From: G965218495 sp965218495
GTDB taxonomy: Bacteria; Bacteroidota; Rhodothermia; Rhodothermales; Bin80
Assembly (NCBI GenBank): GCA_965218495.1
Contig: OZ244626.1
Coordinates: 2,356,001-2,420,000, forward strand
Length of the DNA: 64,000 bases
Direction of reading: 5' to 3'
Part shown: one piece after another, positions 35,937 through 44,857 of the stretch
Layout: each line of letters opens with the position of its first letter
Position numbering within the stretch: position 1 is the stretch's first letter
Made by a program: the position numbers and the translations under genes
Notes under the pieces: model-generated
Databases searched by the model: none
What the model saw: the letters and a program-made list of their open reading frames with translations, nothing else
What the model was told of the DNA's origin: nothing

Positions 35937-36922
35937 GAGGGTAGGCGGCTGGATAGGGCTTCACGAAGATCTGGAAGATACGAGGCAAAGGCCATGCGCC
36001 GCAGGCCCACCTCGAGTTCCAACAACGCCAGGGCAATGCGCCCCAGGCGCTGACGTACGCTCCCTGGGGGTACGCACGATTGCAGCTTCTGACCCAGGGT
36101 GTCCACGCTGTGCAGCACGCGCAAGCCGCGGTCTACCGTCAGTAGCAGCCCCGTCCGCTGAATGGTGAGCGTCTCCTGAAGACCCTCCAGAAGCACGTGG
36201 GCGGCCGAACGGTTCACACGCTGCAAGTCTGCGTGAATCTCCAGGAGCGCAGTCTCGGCCCGCCTCGCGTCCAACAGTTGCCACGCTTGCCGCAATCGGC
36301 TGCGAAAGACGGCCTGCGATGCCTCCGGCAAGCCGTTGATCACCTGGCGAAGCTTCGTGCTCAAGCAGCGCTGTATGGCTACGCGCGGACCCAAAGTGGT
36401 CTCTACAGCCCCTTGCATACCTGTGCCACTAGCTAAAATGCAGAGCAAGCCCGCATCCACACAGAGTCCACGCGTTACCAGACTCTGCAGAAACTCCTGC
36501 AAACGGGCGACATCCTCCGGTGCGCAGGCCACCAGGCCCAGGATGCGACGATGGCCGCTCAACGTAACGCCCACGCAAAGAGTCAGACGTACACCAATGA
36601 CGTACAAGCTCTTCAGCCATAGCGCTACCACAGCCTCATCAGATAAACTGCGCGTCTGCAAGTATTCCCATGCTTCATCGAAGCGAACGCCATCGTCCGG
36701 GGCAGCCTCCGCTCGTTCGGGTGCAGCCATGGACGCTGGCTCACTGCGGCCAGGCTGCGCAGCAGCTGCGTTCTCCTGTGGCAGCAACTCGCCAGCCAGC
36801 ATCTGCAGAATGCTGGCATAGTGTCGCATCAGGTGCAAACGTACCGCTTGGCCTGTGCTCTGCGAGCCGCCTGATGGCGCGTCAGAGCACGCTTCAGGCG
36901 GCAACGACAAGTGGGTATTCAT
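35933..36922 (-). CDS. catalytically dead IS256 transposase paralogue
   Basis: 329 residues in the same element, upstream of the transposase. Aligns with the transposase core over about 200 residues: RLTLCVGVTLSGHRRILGL with MILALGVTRTGKKHVLGY, RVAIQRCLSTKLRQVINGLP with HAVIQRCQWHKRENVV, and VLLEGLQETLTIQRTGLLLT with SLREGLHETLTVLRLPLHET. The three catalytic positions are lost: IDGK is LKSL, IDGSKG is ASGTGMQG, and LIENL is LGQKL. The C/DxxH box is CLSTK. The N-terminal 90 residues are alanine- and serine-rich and unrelated. It is intact and coupled to the active gene, so it may be a subunit or regulator. The function is inferred. Confidence 0.83.
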   Translation of the reverse strand: MNTHLSLPPEACSDAPSGGSQSTGQAVRLHLMRHYASILQMLAGELLPQENAAAAQPGRSEPASMAAPERAEAAPDDGVRFDEAWEYLQTRSLSDEAVVALWLKSLYVIGVRLTLCVGVTLSGHRRILGLVACAPEDVARLQEFLQSLVTRGLCVDAGLLCILASGTGMQGAVETTLGPRVAIQRCLSTKLRQVINGLPEASQAVFRSRLRQAWQLLDARRAETALLEIHADLQRVNRSAAHVLLEGLQETLTIQRTGLLLTVDRGLRVLHSVDTLGQKLQSCVPPGSVRQRLGRIALALLELEVGLRRMAFASYLPDLREALSSRLPS

Positions 36923-36988
36923 TGCTGGGTTGGGTTAGTGACCGGGGATGTTCAATTATCCCTCCCCAACTAGCTATGAATCAATCTC

Positions 36989-36998
36989 CTGGTTCTGG
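36989..36998 (+). repeat. IS256-element target duplication, right copy
   Basis: CTGGTTCTGG immediately after the right inverted repeat, matching 34645-34654. Confidence 0.85.
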
Positions 36999-37623
36999 AC
37001 GACTCTAGTCCACCTTGGGGGAATTCCTGCCACTGTTTGCTCAGCGTTATGGCACCCTCACCCGGAGCAGTGTTGGGCAAGAGTCAAAACCCCGAGGACC
37101 TATCCTTCGTGCTGAAGGGAAGTAATTCAGGTACAGCGGTCAACGCAGGAGTAAACCGCGGAGTAGAGACGGTCTGCAAAAAAGCTACGGGGACCTAATC
37201 GCAGTAGAAGCTCGCCCAGCGAACCGGCGGGAATATCCGGGCCACCCGGACGGTACCGGTCACGCGCTTGAAACGTGCGCCTTAGCGACATGCACATGCG
37301 TCCGGCACGGCTACGCCGAGTCACATGGCCGGATAGGCATCAGGCGGGCATTCGGATCGCGCCTGCGGTGCGGGCACTTGGCCCTCCGTCACTTATTCCC
37401 GAATTCGGAGGGTGCAGAGCTACTCCATTGCAATGGTACGGTGCAGCATGCCGATTTAGAGATGCATACGGTTTGGTCATGGACGCCTTGGCTGGCAGGC
37501 ATGCGCTACTGCTGCGACTCAAAAGGCCGATCAATTGTTGCAGGCTGCTTGTTCCGCCGGGCAGGGCTCAACTTTTTTGCGCGCGATTCGTTATCTGCGT
37601 CTTCCTTCCGATCACACCAGTCT
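36999..37623. other. gene-free stretch before the DUF58/Bat operon
   Basis: About 625 bases with no supported gene. An open frame runs into the DUF58 gene but has no family similarity. The 3' end carries a promoter-like box at 37570. A MoxR ATPase gene, usually found here, is absent. Confidence 0.45.
37570..37596 (+). promoter_or_regulatory. AACTTTTTT box, probable promoter of the DUF58/Bat operon
   Basis: CTCAACTTTTTTGCG followed by ATTCGTTATCTG resembles the boxes before the TonB genes (AACTTTTCT, then ATTCGTTAT at 12278) and ends about 28 bases before the DUF58 ATG. It lies outside the TonB array, so similarity by duplication is not the explanation. Confidence 0.42.
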
Positions 37624-38499
37624 ATGATTCCCAAGGAGCTTTTCGCCAAAATCCGACGGATTGAGATACGTACTAAAGGGCTCGTGAATGACGTTTTTGG
37701 GGGCGAGTACAACTCGGCCTTCAAGGGTAGAGGTATCTCGTTTGCCGAAGTCAGGCCCTACCAGGTGGGCGATGACATTCGGTCAATCGACTGGAATGTT
37801 ACGGCTCGAACCGGCGATGCATACGTCAAGGTATTCGAGGAAGAGCGTGAGCAGACCGTGGTGCTAGTAGTTGACATCTCCGGCTCAGGTGATTTCGCTT
37901 CGCAGAGCAAATTCAAGCGCGAAATCGCGGCAGAGATCTGTGCAATCCTGGGCTTTAGCGCCATCAAGAACAATGACAAGGTGGGCCTGGTACTGTTTTC
38001 TGACGAGGTAGAACTGTTCGTACCACCCAAGAGCGGGCGACGCCACGTGCTACGGCTTATCCGAGATTTGTTTGCGCACGCGCCAACCTCATCCAAGACT
38101 GACATTGGTCGGGCCCTTGAGTTCGTCTTGCACATGCTGCGTCGTCGGTCTATCGTGCTTGTCGTTAGTGACTTTTTCGACAAAGGCTATGAGCGGTCCC
38201 TGCGGCTGGTCTCTCGCAAGCACGACACAGTCGCGATCCACCTTCAGGACTCACGTGATCACGCTCTGCCGGCCATGGGACTTCTTGACCTGACTGACCC
38301 GGAAACCGGCCATACGACCACGCTGGATACCGGAAGCCGTCGCGTGCGGCGCGCCTTCGAACAGCGAGCACACGCCATGCGGGAAGCCACTGCGCAAGGC
38401 CTACGCCGCGCCAGGGTGGACCAGGTGCCCATAGTCTGTGGCGAAGACTATGTGGAGCCTCTCATTCGATTCTTCCGCCAACGGGCAAGCGTAGCGTGA
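37624..38499 (+). CDS. DUF58 protein
   Basis: 291 residues from ATG 37624. DUF58 signature at the start: IRTKGLVNDVFGGEYNSAFK, RGISFAEVRPYQVGDDIRSI, DWNVTARTGDAYVKVFEEER, then a von Willebrand A-like fold with VVLVVDISGSGDF (DxSxS-like metal site) and VGLVLFSDEVELFVPP. It forms the usual head of Bat clusters, where it works with a MoxR AAA+ ATPase, thought to serve envelope stress or metal insertion. Here MoxR is not adjacent. It overlaps the next gene by one base at ATG 38499. Confidence 0.92.
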   Translation: MIPKELFAKIRRIEIRTKGLVNDVFGGEYNSAFKGRGISFAEVRPYQVGDDIRSIDWNVTARTGDAYVKVFEEEREQTVVLVVDISGSGDFASQSKFKREIAAEICAILGFSAIKNNDKVGLVLFSDEVELFVPPKSGRRHVLRLIRDLFAHAPTSSKTDIGRALEFVLHMLRRRSIVLVVSDFFDKGYERSLRLVSRKHDTVAIHLQDSRDHALPAMGLLDLTDPETGHTTTLDTGSRRVRRAFEQRAHAMREATAQGLRRARVDQVPIVCGEDYVEPLIRFFRQRASVA

Positions 38500-39476
38500 T
38501 GTACCGGGTACTGGCAATAGCCCTTGCGCTTGGCGCCGGGCTGTGTGGAATTGCGGACGCGCAACGCTTAGAGGCAACGGTATCTGTGGATAGCGCGCGA
38601 GTGGGAGAGCGCTTCCTGCTGACAGTGAGTGTTCTGCACGGCTCCATGGAAGCGCCAGAGTTCCCGAGTCCGGGCTCGGGGAAAGAATCGTTCGGTGACC
38701 TGGACGGTATTCGGGTAGTCTCCAGTGGACGCGCCATACTCGGGCCCTCTGTACGGCTCGACAGCGTCGTGTACGATGTCACGACATTTGCCTTGGACAG
38801 TGCAGTGGTGCCACCCCTATCTGTCACACTAAACGGCGGAAGCCGTCAGGACAGTACGCGCCGCATCGTGATACCGGTGATTTCGGTGGTGCCTGCGGAT
38901 GCGGATACCATCCACGGCATGGCTGAAGCCGTTCACTTTCTGCAGCCCGGCAGCAGCGGCACACCGCCATGGCCTTGGGTGCTTCTGGCATTGGCCGCCT
39001 TTTTTGTCATTGGTTCACTTTGGTGGTGGTACACACGCAGAAGAACCGAGGTGATCCTGGACGATGCCCCGCAGGACCCGCAGTTGTCACCATATGAGTT
39101 GGCCATGGCGAGGCTGGGCGAACTTGAGAAGGTCAATGTGTCAGCGGAAGGGAGCGAAGTTCCTTTTTTCGTCGAGTTGTCCGAGGTCCTCAGAATGTAC
39201 CTTGAGCTCAGGATCGGGGTACCCGCGCTTGAGCTGGCTACAAACGAGATTTTGGAAGAGTTTACTCTCGTACGCTTCAAAATCCCTGGTGGTGTGCCGG
39301 ATGAGGTCCAACGCGTTCTGGGACTAAGCGATTTGGTGAAGTTCGCTGAGTATGTACCACCGGTTGCTGACAGCGTACAATCCCTTGCACAGACCAGGCA
39401 CATTATTGAACGCATGGAAGACAAGCAGCGTCAGCTGGCACTGGACGCAGCTCGTCAAAAAGAGATTCAGGAGTAG
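38499..39476 (+). CDS. Bat-cluster membrane protein (DUF4381-like position)
   Basis: 325 residues: signal peptide ending near GIADAQ, periplasmic beta-rich domain (RLEATVSVDSARVGERFLL), one membrane helix (PWVLLALAAFFVIGSLWWWY), then a cytoplasmic helical region with FFVELSEVLRMYLELRIG and a charged tail. It sits between DUF58 and BatA, where other Bat operons have a protein of this shape, and may link the VWA proteins to the membrane. The start overlaps the DUF58 stop; a GTG three bases earlier is possible. Identity is by position and topology. Confidence 0.8.
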   Translation: MYRVLAIALALGAGLCGIADAQRLEATVSVDSARVGERFLLTVSVLHGSMEAPEFPSPGSGKESFGDLDGIRVVSSGRAILGPSVRLDSVVYDVTTFALDSAVVPPLSVTLNGGSRQDSTRRIVIPVISVVPADADTIHGMAEAVHFLQPGSSGTPPWPWVLLALAAFFVIGSLWWWYTRRRTEVILDDAPQDPQLSPYELAMARLGELEKVNVSAEGSEVPFFVELSEVLRMYLELRIGVPALELATNEILEEFTLVRFKIPGGVPDEVQRVLGLSDLVKFAEYVPPVADSVQSLAQTRHIIERMEDKQRQLALDAARQKEIQE

Positions 39477-39486
39477 CCCCGCACCA

Positions 39487-40470
39487 ATGGAATTTGCCGC
39501 ACCACTTTGGCTTGTGCTTCTTGCTCTGCTACCCGTTTGGGGCGGCTGGCACTGGTGGCGCTCAAGCCGTGCAGGCGGCTTGCGCTACAGCAACAGCGGC
39601 GTCGCATTCAACACGCCCAGGGGCTGGCGTTCGTATATCGCGGCAACGCCCTTGGTACTTCGCATAGCGGCTTTGGCCCTATTCATCCTGGCGTTAGCGC
39701 GTCCCCAGGAACGTGACGTGACACAGCAGCGATATGCTGAAGGGGTAGAAATCATGTTGGTACTTGATACGTCAACTTCGATGCTTGCCGAGGACTTTCG
39801 ACCCAACAGGCTCGAGGCGGCACGAGAAGTGGCTGCAGAGTTCATTCGCGGGCGCGTCTCGGACCGGATCGGCCTTATAGTCTTCGCAGGCAAAGCCTAT
39901 ACCCAGACGCCCCTGACCCTGGACTATACGTTCCTCCTGAATATGCTGGACGAGGTAAATGCAGGCATAATAGAAGACGGAACCGCCATAGGGACGGCCC
40001 TTGCTACGGCCGTCAATCGCCTCAAATACACCGAGGCGGAAAGCAAGGTGATTGTCCTTCTGACCGATGGACAAAACAACCGCGGCGAGGTCGACCCCGT
40101 GACGGCCGCCGATGTTGCTGCTACGCTCGGGGTGCGCATATACGCGGTTGGTGTAGGCACTTATGGAGAGGCCCCCTACGTGGTTGACACCCCGTTCGGT
40201 GGCTCCCGGCGCCAGATGATACCCGTAGAGATCGACGAGGACATGCTGCGAAGCGTAGCAGCAAACACAGGCGGGCAGTTCTTCCGGGCCACCAACAAGA
40301 ATGCGCTACGCGACATCTATGCCCGGATTGGCGAGCTGGAAACGACCAAGATCGAGACCCTTACCTACACCGACTACGAAGAGCGCTATGAACGTTACCT
40401 GTGGCCTGCGTTGGTCTTGATTTTGCTTGAGGTACTCATCTCCACTACGCTGTTGCGCCGCTTTCCCTGA
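39487..40470 (+). CDS. batA: BatA, von Willebrand factor A membrane protein
   Basis: 327 residues from ATG 39487. Two N-terminal helices (APLWLVLLALLPVWGGWHWW; TPLVLRIAALALFILALARP), a periplasm-side VWA domain with the metal-ion site LVLDTSTSMLAEDFRPNRLE, VIVLLTDGQNNRGEVDP, and RIYAVGVGTYGEAPYVVDTP, and a C-terminal helix (LVLILLEVLISTTLL). BatA and BatB are paralogues that form a membrane complex. Five bases before batB; about ten bases after the preceding gene. Confidence 0.93.
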   Translation: MEFAAPLWLVLLALLPVWGGWHWWRSSRAGGLRYSNSGVAFNTPRGWRSYIAATPLVLRIAALALFILALARPQERDVTQQRYAEGVEIMLVLDTSTSMLAEDFRPNRLEAAREVAAEFIRGRVSDRIGLIVFAGKAYTQTPLTLDYTFLLNMLDEVNAGIIEDGTAIGTALATAVNRLKYTEAESKVIVLLTDGQNNRGEVDPVTAADVAATLGVRIYAVGVGTYGEAPYVVDTPFGGSRRQMIPVEIDEDMLRSVAANTGGQFFRATNKNALRDIYARIGELETTKIETLTYTDYEERYERYLWPALVLILLEVLISTTLLRRFP

Positions 40471-40475
40471 CGTCT

Positions 40476-41492
40476 ATGGCCTGGCTTTATCCCGAATACC
40501 TTTGGACGCTTGCGTCCATACCGGCAGCTGTCCTGCTGTTTGTCTATGCATGGTGGCGGCGCGGCATGCTTCGGCGGCGATTTGGAGACGAGTCACTGAT
40601 CAAGCGCCTTTCATCTCTGGTAAGCGGCAGACGGCGACGGTGGAAGTCAGCTTTCTTTGTGGCCGGCCTGGCGCTGCTGTCTCTGGCATTGGCCGGACCC
40701 AAGATTGGAACAAAGCTGAAAGAGGCCACACGGGAAGGCGTGGACATGGTGATCGCGCTGGATGTTTCCCTGTCGATGGAGGCCGAAGATGTGGCGCCCA
40801 ACCGGCTCAGTCGAGCAAAGAATGAGATCAAGAAGCTGCTGAGCGAGCTGCGCGGCGACCGTGTGGGCCTAGTGATTTTTGCCGGTGACGCTTTTTTGCA
40901 GTGCCCGCTGACTACAGACTATAGTGCGCTACGCCTGTTTCTGGATGTGGCCAGCCGCAGCCTTCTCCCGACTCCCGGCACGGACTTCGAGAAAGCTTTA
41001 AGTGAGGCCGTCGGGGCCTTGGAAGGCGCTTCGCAAGATCCGCAGGTGGAAGGTCGCTCGCGCGCATTGGTGATAGTCTCTGATGGCGAAAACCATGTAG
41101 CCAACCTGGAGGGCATCCTGACTCGCGCCAGGCAATCGGACATCGTTATCTACACAGTCGGCGTGGGTGAGACCAGCGGAGCACCAATTCCGTTGTATGA
41201 GGGAGATCGGCGCACTTTCCACAGGGATCTCGAGGGTGAGATCGTGCAAACAAGACTCGAAGAAGAGGAGTTGAAGCGCCTCGCGGAAGACGGGTCGTAC
41301 TTTCGCATCGCCCGCACCTCCAGCAGCGTCATGCAGATTATCCCCGCACTGGAACGGCTGGAGCGAACGGAGTTGGCGAGCGAACAGTTTGAAGAGTACG
41401 ACATTAAGTACCAGGTGCCCCTGCTGTTGGCACTGGTTCTCTTCCTGGTGGAAGGGTTGATCTCAGCGCGGAAAAAACCGCCGGTTACCTAA
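40476..41492 (+). CDS. batB: BatB, von Willebrand factor A membrane protein
   Basis: 338 residues, paralogue of batA. N-terminal helices (YLWTLASIPAAVLLFVYAWW; SAFFVAGLALLSLALAGPKI), VWA domain with MVIALDVSLSMEAEDVAPNR, LVIFAGDAFLQCPLTTDY and ALVIVSDGENHVANL, and a terminal helix (VPLLLALVLFLVEGLISA). Co-transcribed with batA and batC, five and three bases apart. Role: envelope complex of the Bat (aerotolerance) type; the molecular function is not settled in the literature. Confidence 0.93.
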   Translation: MAWLYPEYLWTLASIPAAVLLFVYAWWRRGMLRRRFGDESLIKRLSSLVSGRRRRWKSAFFVAGLALLSLALAGPKIGTKLKEATREGVDMVIALDVSLSMEAEDVAPNRLSRAKNEIKKLLSELRGDRVGLVIFAGDAFLQCPLTTDYSALRLFLDVASRSLLPTPGTDFEKALSEAVGALEGASQDPQVEGRSRALVIVSDGENHVANLEGILTRARQSDIVIYTVGVGETSGAPIPLYEGDRRTFHRDLEGEIVQTRLEEEELKRLAEDGSYFRIARTSSSVMQIIPALERLERTELASEQFEEYDIKYQVPLLLALVLFLVEGLISARKKPPVT

Positions 41493-41495
41493 TAC

Positions 41496-42251
41496 ATGTT
41501 GACTATGCAAGTGTTGTCATTACTTCTGGTCATGCTGCAGGCAGCACCTGACTCTAGCGCTCAGGGTCAGGGATGGCAAGGAAACCTTTTCCTGCAGAAC
41601 AATCAGCTTCAGGAAGCTCAAGATGCTTACGAGCGCGGGCTGAACCTGTACCGGGACAGGCGTTCGATGGACAACATCTACTATGGCCTGCAAAACAATC
41701 TAGGACTCGCACTTCATGGACAGAGTAACTTCGAAAAGGCCCAGTCAGCATTCGGGGAAGCCGTGAATACAGCGTCTGGGCCCACTGATGCTACCAGGAC
41801 TCTTTACAATGCAGGCAACAACGCATTCAGTATGCAGGCAAATGAGGCAGCGCTGGAGCACTACCGCGAGGCACTTCTGGCAGATCCGACGAATGAGGAT
41901 GCAAGATTTAACTACGAATATGTAAAGCGCCTGCAACAGCAGCAGCAGGACCAACAGCAAAACGACGACAATCAGGATCAGCAGCAGGGTGATCAAGATC
42001 AGGAGCAGAACCAAGATCAGCAGGATCAGGAACAACAAAACCAAGAGCAGCAGCAGAACCAGGAACAGCAGAATCAGACGCAGGGGGAAGAGGAGCAATC
42101 AAACTCCGAGCAGCAACAACCCCGGGAGACCCCGATGAGCCGAGCGGAGGCAGAGCGCATCTTGCAGGCCTTGGAGAATGAAGAAAAGGAGCTTTTGCGT
42201 GAGATTCAGAAGGCCGAAGGCCGCCCGCGACGTGTAACAAAGGACTGGTAA
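41496..42251 (+). CDS. batC: BatC, TPR protein with a Gln-rich tract
   Basis: 251 residues: signal-like N-terminus, TPR repeats (about 30-145, for example LEHYREALLADPTNEDARFN and YNAGNNAFSMQANEAALEHY), then a Gln/Asn/Asp/Glu tract of about 65 residues (about 149-215) built of QQ, DQ, NQ and EQ steps, and a short C-terminal segment SRAEAERILQALENEEKELL. The tract is encoded by CAG/CAA-rich DNA and so is prone to slippage. The TPR part probably docks BatA/BatB/BatD. Three bases after batB. Confidence 0.88.
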   Translation: MLTMQVLSLLLVMLQAAPDSSAQGQGWQGNLFLQNNQLQEAQDAYERGLNLYRDRRSMDNIYYGLQNNLGLALHGQSNFEKAQSAFGEAVNTASGPTDATRTLYNAGNNAFSMQANEAALEHYREALLADPTNEDARFNYEYVKRLQQQQQDQQQNDDNQDQQQGDQDQEQNQDQQDQEQQNQEQQQNQEQQNQTQGEEEQSNSEQQQPRETPMSRAEAERILQALENEEKELLREIQKAEGRPRRVTKDW

Positions 42252-42257
42252 TACCGC

Positions 42258-44090
42258 GTGCGTACGTATTTCTCTTTAGGACTTGGACTGGCGCTTCTTT
42301 TCGTGTGCCGCATGGCGCATGCTCAATCTGTTCAGGCGCTGGTCAATTCATCCACCATTGGGACCCAGGAGGCAGTCACCTATTCCATTGAGGTCACAGG
42401 TGCCGACATCGTCGATGTCTCCACTCCCATGCCGCCGGCAGCACCTGGCTTGCAGCTAGTGTCACCATCCCCTTCGCGTGGTACCAGTGTCTCGTGGGTC
42501 AACGGCAACGTAACAAGAACCGTAACCTATTCCTGGCAGTACCAGCCGCTGGCAGAGGGGCAGGCGCACATAGAACCCACCACGGTAGACATCGCGGACA
42601 CCACATACACGACCAGTGCCATCACAATTTCGGTCGTGCCACAGTCCCAGCGTCCGTCTCGTACGCCTGGCAGGCGCAGCATTTTTGACCCGTTTCCGAT
42701 CCCGGCTCCGGGCGGCCCTGTGGGTGAGATCGCTGAGCGCGATGTCTTCATACGCGTCATTCCCAGCAGCACCACGCCGTTTGTAAATGAACAGGTCACC
42801 ATCAGCTACGAGCTGTTTTTCCGTGAAGGCATGCAGCCCCAAAATAGCAGGTTGGCCGACTCTTGGGATGCTGAAGGATTCTGGCGCGAAGACTTGCCCG
42901 TTGAAGGACGCCCCATGCCACGAACGAGCATCCAAGACGGGCTGCGATACAGTTCCATAGTGGTCAAGCGAGTGGCGGTCTTTCCTACCCGCCCGGGGTC
43001 GCTGACCATTGATCCGCTGCGTATCGCCACAAAAGTGGTTGCTCCAGGAACGGTTGGGTTCGGGGGCTCATTGTTCTCCCGGCGGGCTTCCTATCAGGAG
43101 ATCGAGCGCAGCTCGCCGCCGGTCGCCATGGAGGTTAAGCCACTTCCCTCACACGCGCCAGACGGGTACCGGGATGCTGTAGGAAAGTACACGTTGGAGG
43201 CTCGGCTCAGTCGGACCCAGGTTGATGTAGGCGAGCCGCTGGAGCTTGTGATACGCATCACGGGCGAGGGCAACATCTCCACACTAGACGGGCCGGAAGT
43301 CCAACTGCCTGGTGTCTTCGAGTCGTACGACCCGGAAATCAACACCGTAAGTCGGGTAGCGAGCAACCTCGCTGGTGGCACCAAGACGTTCACCTACCTC
43401 ATGATCCCGCGGGCCAACGGGACCTTCAACATACCTGCGCTCCGTTTCAGCTACCTGGACCCTGCGGCAGCAGCGTACCAGACGATTGAGCGCATGCTGC
43501 CAGCGATCCGGGTCAGTGGCACTGCCGCGGCGGCGGTGCCCACAAGTACGCTGGCAACGGGATTTCCGGTTGACGATATCGCAGGTCCGCGCGCAGCTGA
43601 GCGCTGGGTAACTTACCCACCGGTGCCGCTGCACAGACGCTGGTGGATATTTGTGGTGATAGCCATGCCGCTTCTCGTGTTGACTACCCTGGCGGCTTGG
43701 CGCCGCCGTGCTACGCGGCTGCAAACCGATGTAGCGTGGGCTCGCGGCCGACAAGCGCACCCGCTGGCACGGCGCCACCTCAAGCGGGCCATGCAGCTCA
43801 GCGAGAGGGATGCACCGCGCCCATTCTTCGTTGAGCTGGAGAATGCCGTGCTGGGCTTTATTGGCAACCGCATGAATGTAGCAGAGCTCGGAATGACTCG
43901 TCCGCAACTGTATGCCGCGTTAGCAGTAGCTGGTGTGTCCGAATCAACGCGTAACAGGCTCCACAATTTCCTCATGGCCTGTGATGCAGCCCGGTTTGCG
44001 CCCGATAGGCCGGATCGCGTCCGGATGGACAGTGCTATGCAGGCCGCCATTGAACTTATCGTGCTCATCGACCAAAGCGCGCACCCATGA
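42258..44090 (+). CDS. batD: BatD, oxygen-tolerance family protein
   Basis: 610 residues from a GTG. Signal peptide (LGLGLALLFVCRMAHA), several periplasmic beta-sandwich domains (SVQALVNSSTIGTQEAVTYS, SWQYQPLAEGQAHIEPTTVD, FVNEQVTISYELFFREGMQP), one membrane helix (WWIFVVIAMPLLVLTTLAAW) and a cytoplasmic helical tail with FFVELENAVLGFIGNRMN, which echoes the FFVELSEVL segment of the protein at 38499. Typical length and order for BatD. Overlaps batE by four bases. Confidence 0.92.
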   Translation: MRTYFSLGLGLALLFVCRMAHAQSVQALVNSSTIGTQEAVTYSIEVTGADIVDVSTPMPPAAPGLQLVSPSPSRGTSVSWVNGNVTRTVTYSWQYQPLAEGQAHIEPTTVDIADTTYTTSAITISVVPQSQRPSRTPGRRSIFDPFPIPAPGGPVGEIAERDVFIRVIPSSTTPFVNEQVTISYELFFREGMQPQNSRLADSWDAEGFWREDLPVEGRPMPRTSIQDGLRYSSIVVKRVAVFPTRPGSLTIDPLRIATKVVAPGTVGFGGSLFSRRASYQEIERSSPPVAMEVKPLPSHAPDGYRDAVGKYTLEARLSRTQVDVGEPLELVIRITGEGNISTLDGPEVQLPGVFESYDPEINTVSRVASNLAGGTKTFTYLMIPRANGTFNIPALRFSYLDPAAAAYQTIERMLPAIRVSGTAAAAVPTSTLATGFPVDDIAGPRAAERWVTYPPVPLHRRWWIFVVIAMPLLVLTTLAAWRRRATRLQTDVAWARGRQAHPLARRHLKRAMQLSERDAPRPFFVELENAVLGFIGNRMNVAELGMTRPQLYAALAVAGVSESTRNRLHNFLMACDAARFAPDRPDRVRMDSAMQAAIELIVLIDQSAHP

Positions 44091-44857
44091 GCATTCGACG
44101 TGCCCTAATACGCTTGTTTGCCTGCGCGGCTGTAGCGTGGACTAGTGCCGACCTGGCGCATAGTCAGCTCCGAGAGGCCGTTCAACGATTCGATGAGGCC
44201 ACTGAGCACTATGCCGCCGGCAACTATCGAGATGCTGTTGCAGCATTCGAAGACGTGCTTGCCGCGGGCTATGCCACGGGTGCTGTGTACTACAACGCAG
44301 GCAATGCGTATTTTCGAATCGATGAGTATGGGCAGGCACTGCGACACTGGGAAAAAGCCAGACGCGTTATGGGCGACGACCCTGCCTTGGTACACAACAT
44401 GGATATCGTACGGGCCCGTATTGGGGCGCCATTCTCGTCGGTGCCGCCACCGTTTTGGGTTATTTGGTGGCAACGCGTCGTAGTGCCTATAGGTACCCTG
44501 TCCTACCTGGTGCTCGGGCTGCTGCTGTACGTGGCGGCGGCCGTGCTCTACGGAATACGCATTTGGACCAATACGCGCAGCGCCTGGCAGCGCAGGGCAC
44601 GTCTGGGCTCGCTGGTGTTGGGATTGATGCTGCTCATGGCCGCCTTCGGTACCTCTGCCAGCAGGACAAGTGTCACTGCGGGCGTAGTCATCGCAAAGTC
44701 GGCGAAGCTGGCCGACACCTTGGGCGATCCCGGCGCCCTTGATGTCCCTGAGGGGGTCTTGGTAGGAATTCTGGGCCGGGAAAGTACGCATTTCAGGGTA
44801 AAGCTACCCAATGGCGTCGTGGGCTATTTGCCTGAGATGTCGGTCGGGGAAATCTAG
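44087..44857 (+). CDS. batE: BatE, TPR and SH3-like membrane protein
   Basis: 256 residues: signal peptide (residues about 1-27), two TPR motifs (FDEATEHYAAGNYRDAVAAF; YYNAGNAYFRIDEYGQALRH), two membrane helices (LSYLVLGLLLYVAAAVLYGI; LGSLVLGLMLLMAAFGTSAS), and a C-terminal SH3-like domain (VAGVVIAKSAKLADTLG-type start, GILGRESTHFRVKLPNGVVG). Last gene of the Bat run; overlaps batD by ATGA. SH3-like domains of this type often bind peptidoglycan or partner proteins. Confidence 0.9.
   Translation: MSIRRALIRLFACAAVAWTSADLAHSQLREAVQRFDEATEHYAAGNYRDAVAAFEDVLAAGYATGAVYYNAGNAYFRIDEYGQALRHWEKARRVMGDDPALVHNMDIVRARIGAPFSSVPPPFWVIWWQRVVVPIGTLSYLVLGLLLYVAAAVLYGIRIWTNTRSAWQRRARLGSLVLGLMLLMAAFGTSASRTSVTAGVVIAKSAKLADTLGDPGALDVPEGVLVGILGRESTHFRVKLPNGVVGYLPEMSVGEI

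Larger units (their letters stand above)
34653..36988 (-). mobile_element. IS256-type element with transposase and inactive paralogue
   Basis: About 2.34 kb bounded by imperfect inverted repeats: left GGGATTGACCCATATTTAGT then TGGGAGGG; right, read inward, GAGATTGATTCATAGCTAGT then TGGGGAGG. Flanked by an 8-10 bp direct repeat. Two minus-strand genes fill it, overlapping by four bases. An IS256 element is usually about 1.3-1.4 kb with a single gene, so the extra 1 kb is the second gene. It lies between a beta-propeller gene and the DUF58/Bat operon. Confidence 0.87.

Noticed and set aside
41745..42098. Minus-strand Leu/Ile/Val-rich open frame resembling a membrane protein
   Set aside because: It is the reverse complement of the Gln-rich tract of batC; the hydrophobicity is an artefact of CAG/CAA repeats read backwards.
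41940..42110. Possible CRISPR or satellite repeat
   Set aside because: The repetition is short-step codon repetition inside batC with no spacers of fixed length.
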